64,000 bases of DNA from Cinclus cinclus (Eukaryota > Chordata > Aves > Passeriformes > Cinclidae), in contig NC_085047.1 in assembly GCF_963662255.1 (NCBI RefSeq), positions 99,083,619 to 99,147,618 of the forward strand, in the 5' to 3' direction. The translations under genes were made by a program, and so were the position numbers. The notes below the pieces were generated by a model. The model searched no databases. It saw only the letters and a program-made list of their open reading frames with translations, and had not been told where the DNA came from. Of this stretch, positions 46,441-59,923 are shown piece by piece; position 1 is the stretch's first letter; every line of letters begins with the position of its first letter.

Positions 46441-47851
46441 GTGGAATCTTGCTGGTCTTGCAGATGAACCGATGCCACTGTTAACTTGTTTTGTAAGTTT
46501 ACCCCTTTAATCACATGGGAAATTCTGCAGGTGCATGAGACACAGTATCAGGTTTGTTCTTTGATTCTCTCTCTCTGCTCTCAGTCTCCAGTGTGCTGAC
46601 TGCTGCAAGCTATTAATGATGAATTTTTTCCCAATACAAATGCAGGACACTACTGTCTACGAGAAATAATTTGTGTGTTGTAGGTTGCTGTTCAGGAAAA
46701 TTGAAAAGTAATTTTATCTGAAATGCAGTCTCATTTTGCATTTCACTGTTTTTTCCCTAGGTGCACATAGAACAGTGTCTAAACACTGGAAGAGTAGTAG
46801 CACTTAGGGAAATACAAATAACTCACTAATAAAGTGTGTAATTGGAAAAGTTCAAACTCATTTTAGGAAAACGATGACCCAATAATAAAGAATTAAGTGG
46901 AGAGTGTTGACTGACAACTAGCATGCATCTGCTTCCAAATTTAAAGCTTACTCTTGTAACAGACAATGTTTAAAATTACTGTAATAGCACAAGATTGGAT
47001 GAAGATAATGCTTCTGTCTTTGTTCATTTATATTCTGCTTTTGCAGCACTTTGGATATAGCCATCCTGTCCTTTTATACTCAGCCAATTTATCTGTTTTG
47101 TTTGTGTGAGTTCAGTTTTTTCTTCTTGTGTAAAAGCAGGACATAATGTTTTCAGAGGAGAGAGGGAATATATATATATATTGAAACTACCATTAGTCAT
47201 CAGGAGACATAAGATGTTTGGTACCTTGAAGTTTTTTCAATTGCTACCTTTCAAAGTTGAAAGGTTTAGCAGGCAGACCATGATGGTCCATAGCATCTAT
47301 TTACTGGAACTCAGAACAAGTGAAAAGTCAAATGTGGCAATTTAGAAGTCAATTCTGTGGAGCTACTAAATATTGCACAGCTGAAATCCCTTTTGACTTT
47401 CTTGTACAGAAATGTATGTGGAAAAGCTGCAGGACAGAAGTCTGTGGGTGCCAAGAATTGAATGGGTGTCATCATGTGAAATAGTTCAGATAAACTGATT
47501 TGGGTTTTATCTTTAGAAACAGCCATTTTCACGAGCAGAAGGTATTGAAACCTGCATAATTATTGAATGGACTTTGTTAAAATATGTATTTTCAGTAATA
47601 AATGTTGTTATTTTTCATATATTAGGGAAGAAAGGTATCTTCTAAGTGATGAAACTGTAAGTTAGTGTTAGAAATAATAAATAAATTAATTAATAAGGCC
47701 TCTTTTTGGATGTCCCGGTCATCTACAACATATGAGGTGTGTGGGCTGGTTTGATTCATTTTTATAGGTTCAGCACCTGTGTTCTGTGTCTAATTTTGTG
47801 TCTGTTTACACCCTTTTAATCTGCACTCATGTGTTTATGAGAAAAGAACAA
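46441..47851. other. Unique AT-rich DNA
   Basis: Nothing is recognised apart from a short TA tract near 47,168-47,182. Confidence 0.55.
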
Positions 47852-48030
47852 TTGCAGAATCACAGAATGGTGGGGGTTGGAAGGGACCTTTGGAGATGTC
47901 TATTCCAAGCTCCTTGCTACAGCAGGTTCACTTCCAGCAGGTTGTGCAGGACAGTGTCCAGGCAGGTTTTGATAATCTTGAGAGACTCCACAGCCTCTCT
48001 GGGCAGCCTAATTGTTTAATACTTCCATCT
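47852..48030 (-). mobile_element. CR1: CR1 LINE 3' fragment (antisense)
   Basis: On the plus strand: 'gcagaatcacagaatggtgg', 'gggttggaagggacctttgg', 'ttgtgcaggacagtgtccag' and 'agactccacagcctctctgg'. This is a clear antisense CR1 end of about 180 bp. The fragment stops at the 'ctctgggcagcc' block. Confidence 0.92.
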
Positions 48031-51000
48031 GCTAGAAGACTTTCTTGGGCTGTCAGCAGTGCACACACACCAGGGAATGTTGAAATATCAAACTGCTGGA
48101 GCAGATTTGGAAGAAATCAGAGCTTGTTTTCTGGTAAGATTTTTTTTTAAACTTCAGATTAAATAAAATAGGCCAGAATATAACTAGAAAAGTTTGGGAA
48201 CTCTCTCTTAAATATAAGCAAATTTTTAACCTAATAGATGTATGCTTTTCTAGCAACATAAGTTGTTATGATGGTACACATTTTTCACTGAATTTTAATT
48301 GCATATTCATCAAGGAACTGATCTGATGAAGCACTTAAGAGTAACTTTAATTATAAACTCGTGAATAGTCACACTGTCAGTTTTATTTTAAGATTTTGAA
48401 TTTATTGTGTCCAGTAGATTTGTTGATTTTTGAGGCATGGAACACACTTTGCTGTTGTACTTAATAGATTTTTCTTGTGTGGAGAAAAGTTTGTAGAAAT
48501 TAATCCTTTTTGGGGACTAATTTTGTGTGAATTCTACTAATTTGCCAATTGTTTTGTAACAGTGGTGTCACTGAGCTGGTGAGGAGAGCAGAAGGGACAG
48601 GTGCCATGCTCCTGAGCAAATATAACATTTTAAAAAGGTGAATATGCTGATTTGATACCTCACTTTTAGCATTAAAAGCAATTTAGGAAGATCTTGTAAA
48701 CAATTCTTTTGTGGGGTAGATTTTCAATTGCGAATGCCTTTCCTATAAAAATCTCAACATGGTTTTTGGTGTGGTTGTTTTTTTTTCTTTTCTTTTTGTT
48801 TGTTTTTTTTTTTTTTTTTTTTAATTTTTTTGAGTTCATATCAGTCCCCTGAGATGAATCTTGTCTGGACATGGGGCTGTATTGACAATGTTTCACAGGA
48901 GCAGCAGTAGAACCAGATAGTCTGAAGCCAGTCCATATCTCTGCTATTTTTAGCAAAAAAATGTTTGGTATAGTGACTATGTCTTCAGGTTGAAATAAGA
49001 TTTTAGTTCCGAATTAATCTTTGCTGCAGAGAGACTTGGCTTTTTGATCTTCCTAAGGAACCTCTTTAGAAGTAAGAGAGCTTTGAGTTCTGACAGGTGA
49101 CTGACAGACAGTGAAGAAGAGGCATAATGAAGCTTATGTTCCAGAGAAATCTAGTAGTCTGAAAAGTCAGTTGTATTGAGTGTGGGAATAAACATTTTCC
49201 TGCTAATGAACTTTTAAAGCATAACTGATGTAAGCAAATAGTTCTGGAGAAATGTATTATAGATGTTTTGAGGCGACTCATTGTCTGATGGCTCTTTCGA
49301 AGATAAAAAAGCAAGAAAAAGAAAAAAATTCTACTTGTCATGTTCTAAAATTCAGAAGATTAGATGATGTCAGGGAAATAGCATAAACACTTATTAAAAA
49401 AAAGAATTTTTTTGCATCTATTTCCTTCAGATAACTGGAAGTGCTGATTCGGCATTTTGGGTATGTTTGTTGTCAGGAAAGTAATTGAGATGATGAGTTT
49501 ACAGATGCTGCATGACAAGGTACTAGGGGGTGAACCCCAGCACCTAGACTGGACAGTTTGAGATGGAAAATTTTGTGTGACATCCAGGATAGTGATTCTT
49601 ATCTCCCTGCTTACCATCTGTGAACTTTTTAGGAATTCAGGTAATCCAGCACATCATATGCTAGCATGAAGTTTTATGTCACTTCTGTATATAAACTGAT
49701 CACAGCATACACTTATAATAAAATAAATGCTCTGTTGTCAGGAGTTTTAATTGTAAAACTTTGACAGGAAATATTTTGAGAGTACTATAAACCTAGTCCA
49801 GTGTAAAATCTGCCTGGGTATGAGAGCAAATACTGACTTGATTTTCACTTGGAACACTGATTCTAGAGATTAAGCAAGTTGGCAAGTGTAACAGCCTTGT
49901 AAGAGAGGAAATTAAAGAAAGGAATGGATCTCAAATGCCTTGTTGATGTTTAAATCAGAGCAGAATTTCTTCTGCAAATGAGAGTTTATAGCCTGTATCC
50001 TTTCTGTATTCCCCCATTGTTATACTTCTGGTTATGTTGTTCCATCTATCTCTTATGGTGTCAGCTGAAGAAATATACTTTCTCTTATCTGTGCTCTCAA
50101 ATTTGGAATCAATTTGTTGGGGCATTTATGCTCAAGTAACTTTGACTGTTGTGCAGATTCTCATTTTGGCTATTTTTGAAGCCCAATACCTTGTTCTTAC
50201 TGCAGGCTTCGCAACTACCCAGCTTTACACAAAAGAGACTGTTTCTTTGTGATGCTGCCACTGATCCCTGACAGATTGTGGATGTGTTTGTGTCCAAGTT
50301 TAGCTGAGTAAAAAGATGGCCTACTTTCTAAAGATTATTTTTCAGGTTGTAATAAATGTGCCAAGTTTGGAAGCAGAGAAGATTGCTCAGGATGTCTAAT
50401 TTGCATGCCAATACTTGGAGTGCATTTGCAGATCATTAGGGCTTCTTAGCAGTGCTGGATTGTCTGGGTAGCTTTGATGCTGTGCCTTCTTCAATGTCAC
50501 CTGCTGCTTTGGGAGGGTCAGTTTCATAAGGGAGCTATGGAGGCTTTCCACATAACACTTTGCACTTTCGAAACTGAGAAAAAGTGGTTTTTTGCCATAG
50601 AATTATTCTCATTGGGGAAGATCTCCAAGATCATAAGTTGACCAAGTACCACCATGCCCAGTAAGCCATGCACAAAGTACCACACCTGCTTATTTTTCAA
50701 ACACTTCAAGAGAGTGACTCTAACACTTCGCTAGGAGCCTTTTCCAATGTTTAACCATTCTTTCAGTGGTTAAGCTCAATCATAGTCATTTGAAGGGAAA
50801 AATGTCGACTCTATATCTATATGCTTTTGTCTGTATATGTTTTTTAAAATTTAATTTTAAAAAATACTTGTTTTGCTCCAAAAAACAAATGTAATATTTA
50901 TTTCTCTTAAAGCAGTCAGGAAGCACTTCTGCTTCAGATCAGATGCCTAAAAGACTATAAATGGGTCATAGGCCAGATCCCTATTTTATGTAAGTTATCA

Positions 51001-52039
51001 CAGTTTGAATGAAGTAAATTGAGTGGTAATAGATTAGACTGATTCTATACTCTGTGCACATTTTCTTTTAACCATAAGAAATCCAAAGTCTGTTTATTCC
51101 AGGTAATTTCCAACACAGGGAGATGAATGTTGAACTTTTCAAGGATTCATCTGGTGTTGAAAGCTCTCTAGTTTCATCTGTGATAGACAGTGTTATCTGA
51201 AATACCTTTTCCTATAATGACTAATTGCTCATTAAAATACTAACTCTTCAGTCCTGTTCTTTGAAGGAAATAGGACAGTCCTGCTTTTTTTTGTTCTTAA
51301 ATGGTGCTGAAAGGCTTCTAAAAGTTCTTCACAAGTTTTTAAGAGAATTTCAAAATTTTCAGGTACAGCCCATTTTTTTGCTAAAAAAAAAATTGTTTTC
51401 ACCTTCGTCATGTGTATCTAATGCACCTTGGAAGGAAGATGTGATCTACCTAGAAACAGCATACAGCTTTTATAAACATTGATTGCATTATGTGTTTGAT
51501 GTTGATTGTTAATATAATTCTCAACTGCATTGTAGCTTCTTATTTTCAGTATTGAATATTTTACTGCTTTAATCCTTAATTTAGGATTTTTCCTCTGTAA
51601 TTGTTTCTCTGCCTGATTTCAAGATTTTTGTCAGGTACATAAGATGGATTGTGTCAAATCAGTCATTAAAATAAAACAGTGCCACATCACAAAAGTTAAC
51701 CTACTTGAAATTTCATAGAAATATGTATGATGATAAAAATTTGACCTCAGCTCATTTTAGAGGTAAGTGTAGATGGACAGATTGTATTGGCAATGTTATA
51801 AGTGTCTGTACTTGTCAGCATGTAAAATATGCTAGAGGGGATAGATGGCTGTGTCCTTAGTTTATGGTTGCCATCTGGTACCTATTCTCCTTTGTTCCTC
51901 CCTACAGCTTCATCCTGTGCCCTGCAGTGTCATAACAGCAGATCCAGCTCTTTGGGACATGCTTTCCTGCTGCAATACAAATTCTCAAAAGCATGTAATT
52001 GGGCCTTAAAATTATTTTGCATTTTATCAAAGAAATAAG
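48031..52039. other. Unique AT-rich DNA with a poly-T tract
   Basis: No gene or repeat family over 4 kb. A T-rich tract lies at 48,776-48,831. The open frames are short and unremarkable. Confidence 0.5.
48776..48831. repeat. T-rich simple repeat
   Basis: Mostly thymine with a few C and G interruptions, including an uninterrupted T-run of about 20. Confidence 0.9.
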
Positions 52040-53020
52040 TGCTCTGACTATTTCAATGGGCAAGGGAAGGGTTACAGATGTAATGTACCTGAATTTCTGT
52101 AAAGCCTTTGACACAGTCCCCCGCAACATTCTTCTCTCAGAGTTGGAGGGGGATGGATTTGATGAGTAGACTGTTAGGTGGGTAAGTTGTTGGATGCTTG
52201 CATCCAGAGGACTGTGGTCAGTGGCTCAGAGTTCTGTTGGACATTGGTGAAAAGTGATGCCCTCGGGGGTCCTTAATGGGACGAGTGTCATTTAACACCT
52301 TCATTAATGACAAAGACAAGAGAATTGAGTGCACCTTTGGCAAATTTGCAGATGATACCAGGCTGAGTGGTGTGGCTGGTGCTCCTGAAGGATGGGATCC
52401 ATCTAGAGGGACCTGAACAGGCTCAAAAAATGGGCCCGTAAGAATCCTATAAACCTTTACAAGGCCAAGGTGCTGCACCTGGGTGAAAGGAAGCCCCTGT
52501 ACCAATGCAAGGGAGATGAACAGATCAAGAGCAGCACTGCTGGGAGGGACTTGGAGGTGCTGGTGGGTGAGAAGCTGGACATGAGCCAGCAGTGTGTGCT
52601 CACAGCCCAGAAAGCCAAATGTGTCCTGTAGTGACGAGGGTTTGTTCAGCCTGGAATAGAGAAGGCTTTGGAGTGGCCAAGTTTCAGCCTTCTAGGACCT
52701 GAGGCGAGCCTGCAAGAAAGCTGGAGAGAGACTGTTTGCAAGAGCATGTAGCAACAAGACAAGGGGGAATGGCTTCATACTGGAAGAGAATAGGTTTTGA
52801 CTAGATACTAGGAGGAAGTTCTTTGCTGTGAGGGTGGTGAGGCACTGGAACAGGTTGTCCAGAGAAGTTGTGGATGCCCCATCCCTGGTAGTGCTGAAGG
52901 CCAGGTTGGATGACGCTCTGAGGAACCTGGTCTATTGGAAGGTTTCCCAGCCCATGGCAGGGTGATTGGAACTAGACGATCTTCAAGTTCCCTTCCAACC
53001 CAACCCATTCTATGATTCTT
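52040..53020 (+). mobile_element. CR1: CR1 LINE, about 1 kb with reverse transcriptase segment
   Basis: Sense CR1 copy that begins in reverse transcriptase (C-K-A-F-D-T-V-P-R block at about 52,105). It passes the catalytic palm motif, which reads K-F-A-D-D-T-R-L (about 52,343) with both aspartates kept. It continues through 'ggccaaggtgctgcacctgg', 'gtgagaagctggacatgagc', 'cagcagtgtgtgctcacagc', 'gttgtccagagaagttgtgg' and 'ccaacccaacccattctatg', ending in the CR1 terminal motif. There is an internal deletion after 'gtgtcctgtagtgac' (about 52,635) relative to the usual order. Stops interrupt the frame. Confidence 0.94.
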
Positions 53021-53704
53021 TGCTCAGGTATAAGAATTAGTGCATGTTTGAAATTGTTTTCTGGTGCTTTTTAGATCTTGTATGGAACACTACTTTATCC
53101 TGGTCTGTATCTTACTATATCTTCTGGTTCTATTACAGCATATACCAAAAAGATAAAATGTACCAATAAAGTCCATCCACATGAAAGCTTTTTTGTCTCA
53201 AGATTTGTCTGATGGTTGGAGATGGGGAAGTTTTTATGTTTGTCATTGCTGTGCTGACTGAGTGTACTGAGTATGGTAGGAGGGGGATTGACCTTCAAAG
53301 AGTGTGAGCTCTTTGAACAGTGTCTGGCAGATGTGCAGAAGATGCTGATTGATATGGAGCACAATACACTAGGCTGGTGCTTGACTGGGAGCTGTCTGAA
53401 CAAGTGCTTCTTCAACAGGAAGTGTGTTGGGCAATACACAGTTTACTTGAACAAAGAAAATGTGTTTCTATAGTCTGACTGTGTAAATAATAGGAGTATG
53501 TAGATATATGTTTACAAAGATTCCTCATAAATATGCCTCATTTACTAGTAGTTCAGAAAACATACTTTCAAATGAAAAAAAAAAAGAAACAAAAAAATAT
53601 TATATAGCAGATGGCATCTGGTCCTTGGTTTGCTTTACCTTGAAGTGTCAGCAATTGATGTTTAAGAGGGCTTTTGGTAGTAGGACTTTTTTGCTGATTG
53701 TTTG
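53021..53704. other. Unique DNA between CR1 and solo LTR
   Basis: No repeat or exon recognised. An A-rich run lies at about 53,573-53,600. Confidence 0.5.
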
Positions 53705-54230
53705 TGTAGGGGCCTGGGGCCTGGGGTCCAAGCCCTGGGTGCCACCAACGTACCCGGATAGGGAATTCCACAAGGAACAGCCTCTCCTGGAATCTCGGGC
53801 AGGCTTCAGCCACAAGGTACCAATATGCAAGCAGTGCCTGGAGTTCAGGCAATCAGCTCTTACAGGGATTTCAGCTCCAAGTGATTTCAGCTTGGCTTGC
53901 AAGGTACCTTTGGCCAGCACAGAGAAATGAGACTGGGAGGGTTGTGCAGAGATTCCACAGGATTCTTTATTGTCTTCTGTGAAGGGGAGTCCAGGGACAG
54001 CAGCATTCCACTGAACTGGGTAAAAGCAGGGGTTTTTATAGGGAAGGTATGGCTTGACAGAATGACCAATGGTTTGGGGCTAAGGAAATATGACCAGTAG
54101 TGTTACAAGGAGATAAAGCAGGTCTGAAGCGAGGTGAAGGGTCTCTTAGCCCAGTCACTGTGACTGAGCAATTCTTTCCTAGGGGATAGTTCTCCAAGGA
54201 GGCCTTGTCAGGGGCCCTGCTCCCTCCACA
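53705..54230 (-). mobile_element. Solo LTR, same family as the LTR at 24,482
   Basis: The reverse complement begins TGTGGAGGGAGC and ends CCCCTACA. It aligns to the LTR at 24,482-25,038 along nearly all its length, including U3 'ggtcatatttccttagcccc', the TATA box (54,034-54,040), the 'ttcagtggaatgctgctgtc' block and the AATAAA (near 53,965-53,971). The flanks TGTTTG (53,699-53,704) and TGTTTA (54,231-54,236) are a 6-bp target duplication with one change, which fixes both ends. No internal sequence adjoins, so this is a solo LTR. Its last 60 bases differ from those of the 24,482 copy. Confidence 0.88.
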
Positions 54231-57200
54231 TGTTTATTTTGTTTTGTTTTGGACTGGGGTTTTTTGTGGTTTTTTTTTGTTTCTGTTTTTGTTTTTGTTT
54301 TGTTTTTTAAGAAAGATTGGAGAACCTTGTTGTGCAAATAGTGACTTTTCCCTACTTAGCCATGTTTCTCATAGTTCCAATCTCACTGTTATGTTCTTAA
54401 TTTGTGGAAGTGTTTGCCTATGTGGTTTTGATTGGCAGGTCAGCTGATAAAAACAAGTTGTCATAAAATATCTATGTTGCCAAGTCTTCCTTTTCCTCCT
54501 CATTTTTACCATTTGTGAATGACTCTCTGCTGTTCTTGGCATACATGGTGCTCACTTTTGTGTAATGCTTGATATTTGGTATCTTTGTTAATAACAGAAC
54601 TCTGTGTTTTTCTTACTGTGATTCATGTGAGTTTTAACATTTGGAATTCTTTTATTAGGTTGCTATTTCAGAGCAGCCCAGAACTCTGGCTTTTTTGCAG
54701 CCTGGTATTCCTTTCAGGATGGAGAAATGAGAAGGCTCTAGTGTTGACTTGAACTCTACAAAAATTCAGCTTTGAAGCAGTACTGCCTTGAATTGACTGC
54801 CTACTTAGCAGTATGGGATACACCTGTACTTTAATGCTATTAAATTTCTTGAAGCATTGCTTAGTTTAGAAAGTAGAACACAAACTGTAGTCCCCTTCTC
54901 AAAACTCAAAGTGATGATTTACTCTTATTTTTGTTGTGAGCCCGGCAATGTGCAACTACTTCAATTGTAAATGTTAAAAAATCACTTGCTGAAATCTGTC
55001 CTGGAAAACATACCTTTTGAACACAGTGTCTTCACAGGCTGTGTGCAGATTTGTGCAAGGTTTTGCAAGCAGTCACAGGCTATGCAGAACTCAACTTGAG
55101 CTGGGAAACTGTTGGTCCCATATAGGGAGTCCTTTGTATGACAGAACTCAGAGACTCCAACTGCAGTTCCAGAAAGAAGGTGTAGTGCTCTTACTTCATT
55201 TAACACAAATCCTTAGTCTAAACCCTTTTTTCTCCTGAATATTCTTAGACTGAGATACATCTCAGTTGTACTTTGAAGTGGACACAATGGCTTATTATCA
55301 CTTTAAGCTATATTAGCACAGTTTTGAAGCATCATATTAAACTGTGCCTGGAAGTGTCACTGAATGAAAATTCGTAGTAAAATATAACTGCTCATTTTAC
55401 CTGAACTAATGGTGAGACTGACTTAACATAGCTTGAAAGTGTTGGGAATACATGATGGTGTTTCCCTGTTTAGAAATTTCTTTATTTTTTTTGTCCTTTA
55501 TCTGACACATACAACATTACTGTAAAAATTTTGCAGCATCTCTGAGAATGTAGGAAAAAGTCAAATGCTGCATACATTGATCCTGAAAAGTCTCAGATCC
55601 AGGTAATTACAGTTTCTGTGTTGTCATAGCATGGATGATTCATTATTTTATATATGACCATTTCCAGTCTTCCTATTTAGTACTGATCTGTTCTAGAGTG
55701 CAGTGACTTTTTAACTTTGAAAGCAGACTGAAATTCTTCTGAGAAGGCAAATGATAAACTGTGTTTAGAGAAGAAAAGGTACTGTCAGTGTCATTTAAAA
55801 AACAAACAAATCAACAACTTAAAAAAAGTAACAACCCTACCCCATTTTTATCAAATTCCATTGTCTTTTTCTTATATGTGTCTGTTAAGGAATTTAGGAT
55901 CTCTATCACTTATATTTTGCCTAGATATGATGCTTTATTATTTTTTTTTCTGAAGATACTGCATTAAAATTTAACATCTAAGGAAATAGTTTCATTGTTT
56001 TAGGATTATTTTGCTTTTTTCATTGCAGTTGACTCTGGTGACCAGCAGTGACTTGAGGACAATGGCCTTATGGTGTTTACTAGCTTTCTCTGGGTTTAGT
56101 AGTATTTTTCCTACAACTATAAGTCTCAGGAGTTAGAGACCTATAGTGGTGCACTTCAGTGTGAGAGCCAAGCAGAGAGAAAGATGCTTCAGAAAGAAAA
56201 TTTTCTTTGTACCTGAAAATGCACAGGGAGGTTTTTGATCCTAGAATCTGGGAAGAAGAAACATCTGGTAATAATGACAATGCAATATAACCTCTTGGGG
56301 AAAAATTCTGCAGGCATTACAGCGTGTGTCTGTCTGTCTACTGACTTCTGTGAAAAACATTTCAGAGTAGTTGGATTTTTGTTATTTCAAGTAATTTTAA
56401 AATATTTATTATAGATGCTTCCTGAATACAAACTAATTTATTTTGTACTGAAGCTCTTTCTGTAGTCCTCAACAGTGGAAATTAAGGACTACTTTCTGCT
56501 GTATTTCAGAAATAGAAGGTTTTTTTTTTCTCTCAAGCAATTATTCATTAAATTATACTTATTATTCACTATTGTCTCTGAATTACTTTTTAGGTATAAT
56601 AAACAAAATAAACAATGTGGGCTCATGTTCAGAAACACATTGCTGTTTTGAATGCCCCAAAGCTGGAGCAGTGATTACTGAAAATCAAGGAAGAAAAGAG
56701 TGGGAAAAATGAGTCTTTAGTTTTTTGCTGCACTAAGCCTGGAGAAATCCCCCAAAGCAAGAATTTAAAGCTCAAAGTTTAATACTTTTGCCACCATTCA
56801 AATAAAAATGCTACACTTGGTGTATTTTCATTGGAAAAAGAAGGAAAGGTGCTGGTTCTGGGTCTTTTCAGCAATCTTCTGAACAGCAATTCATTTTTAT
56901 TCTCCAAACATTAAGCTGTAAAAGACTGCCAATAGTACAATCTTTCAGTGGACTTCAGAACAGAAAGATGAACAGTTGCATATGCTGACTAAAACGTCTT
57001 TTTAAATGTATCTGCAGGAGATGGGGATATTGGTGTTTCTTAGTCATCTTGGAGCAGACAATAGACTATTACAGCTATTAGGAAATGCTGTGTAACAAAG
57101 CTTGTGATTACGTACTGTCTGCGGTATTTTTTGGTAATGTGGAAAGAATTGCTGACCTTGACAAAGACAAATGCATTACATTAGAACATTGATGCCTGGG

Positions 57201-59711
57201 TCTTCTTCTCCCAAAACCTTCAAACACACCCAGTGGGTGTTTAGTAAAATGGAGTACTCTGCACATGGAGAAGTCGTTACTGCTCCTGGCAGCATCATGG
57301 ATTCCTTTAAAAATCTTCTTAAAATGCATACAATTAAAAACCCATCAGAAAGTGGTACAAGCACAGCTTTTGCATGCAGAAAAAGAAGAAGTAGAATATA
57401 TGTGAGAAAAGGTGCACTGCATATGAAATGCCTCGCTAATGGATCATTTTGGAATGTATGACAAAGGAAGGTACAGAAGTATATAATGGCATAGATCATA
57501 AAAGGAAAGAAAGGAGGTAGTTTACAGAAGGTGACACAAAGTCAGACAGCTCATCTGTGGAGAATATGAACTCAAAAAGTATTTTCCAGGTCACTGCTAG
57601 CCATATTTGCCTTAACACCTGTAGGCAACTTCCAATACCAAATTGGATGCAGTGGCTGACAGCTGAGACACAGGTTCTTGTGATGGTGCATATGTGGTGG
57701 CTGCCTGTGAAGGAGAAGGATTTACTTTGAAAGATAATACATATAATAATACATTTCTCATTTTACTAAGTCCCAGAAGATTGGTAAAGGCCAAGGAAAA
57801 TGTGGAAAGGAATGAATATCATTCTGCTTCTCCCCTCTTCCTGCTGTTTCTTGGTTTGGTTTGGTTTTTGTTTTCACTCTTTCAGGTGAAATGGAGACTG
57901 AAGACTTGACTTTCTTTGACAAAAACATTGGTGGAAAATAGTTATACTATTTGAAGATTTATGGAAAAAAACAGTTTGATCAAGAACAAGTCACACTAAA
58001 CCAAGACAGTCTATCACTGGATTTCAGAAGAAAATTTCATGCAGTAGATATTTTCCTCTATTAAATCCCAGTATGACTCTTGCTATCATGTAATGAACAT
58101 GGCAGGGAAAACTAGGTGACACAAAACAGTGCAGCTAGAAAACTTCCCTCTAGCTGTCACCCATTTACTTATGAATTTTTAAGATTCGCCGAGTTCTGTT
58201 AGGTCTGATGTTGCCCTGCATTTCTGTGAGCAAGCTGAGTGATGGAGGACATGTACTCTGTTACATTTCCAGGTGACATTTCCTCCTTAAGAATGTGTTA
58301 GACAGTTATCAGAATGATACAGGCGGAGTTGATCCTGTCTTGAGGAAAGAGATGCATGCAGGAAATTTTTCCAATTCCATCTCATTTCATCATTGCAGCC
58401 TGGAACCTGCCAGCTCTCTGTCTGGCAGCTTAGGAGGGGGAAAACAACTTTATTTGTTTTATTAATTAATTAATGAATTAATTAATTTTAGTATGCCACC
58501 ATTTTCAGAGAATAGAAAACATTTGTTTCCTATATTTTCGCTTTTAAGCAGAAGGCAGCATGGTTACACTGGGTCTGGGTCCCTTGTAACTTCACTAGAG
58601 GTGACTTAGTTTGGTCCTTCTCTTCCATCCAAAGTGCAGCATTGCTTTTGAAGGGCCTCCTTTCTAGCCTGTGCATTCTAATGCTGAATACAGTTGCAAT
58701 AGTTTTATAACCTGATGTAGTATTGGTTTGCTCTGCTAGAGCATTATGTTTTATACACACGCTCCATAAAAATTACATGGTTGTGGTCTGGGCTAGAGGG
58801 TAATAGAGAAATATAGTGAAACAGTGTAGCATTCATTGTCATTTGAGATTGTTAAGACTTGCATAGGCCTATTTTCTAGCACCGCTTGAAGAAGAAGCAC
58901 AGTGTTTCAACTGTGAGTCTGTCACCTCCAGCAGAATCAATTCTGGCTTCTCAAAATGTCATAAAAATCCCCACTAAGCTCATGGATATTGTCTTTTGAA
59001 ATGCCTGTATAGTGATCTGTGTATCTTTCTTCAGTTCTACAGATATTTGGGTCATCATTGCCCGAGAAGAACAATGGCAGTTCTTTAAAATGGGTTTGGT
59101 CTACAAGGTGCCATCCCATTTATCCCAAAATACAGGAAACTGTTACTCTTCATAAGGTGCGTGGTTGAATTTTACTGATTCCATTGGGTCATGTCAACCT
59201 GGATTACAAAGAAGAAGATGACCTTTCTCCAGATTTAAATAGATTAATTTAGTGGTTTCCCACCAGCTTGGAGCCCTTCTTCTAAATGTGCTGTCCTTGT
59301 CCAAGCCACGTGTGGGCTTATATCTTTATATCTTATATCTTTATTTACTCTTACATTGAAAGTGCAGAAACAATTCAAGTTATTTTATTTTTTCTGAGTG
59401 ATGGTGAAGTATTGCCATCAAATAAAAAACAAACAAACAAAAGCATACCTTGAAATACCAGTGAAAGGTTGCTTATTCCTAAGTGCAACTCTGTGCTCTT
59501 TTCCCATCTGAGACTTCACTGAAAGGCCCAAGGTATAAATAAGCATAAATTGTATACTCAGGCTAGCAACAATCTTCTTAGCATTCCAGTATATGTCATC
59601 TCTAAACCTTTTCATCTTATGGCAAAAACATAGTTTGAGAAGTATTTTATTTTAGAAGGAAAATTTCTTCTGAGAAAATTGGTACAAATGATCTTTTTCT
59701 CACTACACTAT

Positions 59712-59712
<1 letters not shown>
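54231..59712. other. Unique AT-rich DNA
   Basis: About 5.5 kb with no repeat family or gene. T/G-rich simple sequence lies at 54,239-54,308 (TTTTG units) and an ATTA tetranucleotide run at about 58,460-58,488. An open frame of 96 codons at 57,171-57,461 and its antisense (57,176-57,499) are both open and unrecognised. Confidence 0.5.
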
Positions 59713-59747
<35 letters not shown>

Positions 59748-59861
59748 ATTCTATATCTAATCTATATCTAATCTATCTAATCTATCTAATCTATCTATCT
59801 CTATCTCTATCATCTCTATCTCTATCTCTATCTCTATCTCTATCTCTATCTCTATCTCTAA

Positions 59862-59905
<44 letters not shown>

Positions 59906-59923
59906 CATGTACATATGTATATG
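59713..59923. repeat. Composite microsatellite (TA)n-(TCTA)n-(TCTCTA)n-(TATATG)n
   Basis: Four simple repeats follow one another without a gap: TA dinucleotides to about 59,745, ATCTA/TCTA units to about 59,800, TCTCTA hexamers to about 59,860 and TATATG hexamers to about 59,910. The units differ by single steps, as expected from successive mutation and expansion within one tract. Read on the minus strand it gives H-I and E-I dipeptide repeats, which I take as an artefact. Confidence 0.95.

Noticed and set aside
53508..53930. 140-codon plus-strand frame
   Set aside because: Its second half is the antisense of the solo LTR and its first half is unique DNA, so the frame is accidental.
57171..57461. 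96-codon plus-strand frame as a coding exon
   Set aside because: The antisense is also open over the same span, and there is no recognisable domain or flanking splice pair.
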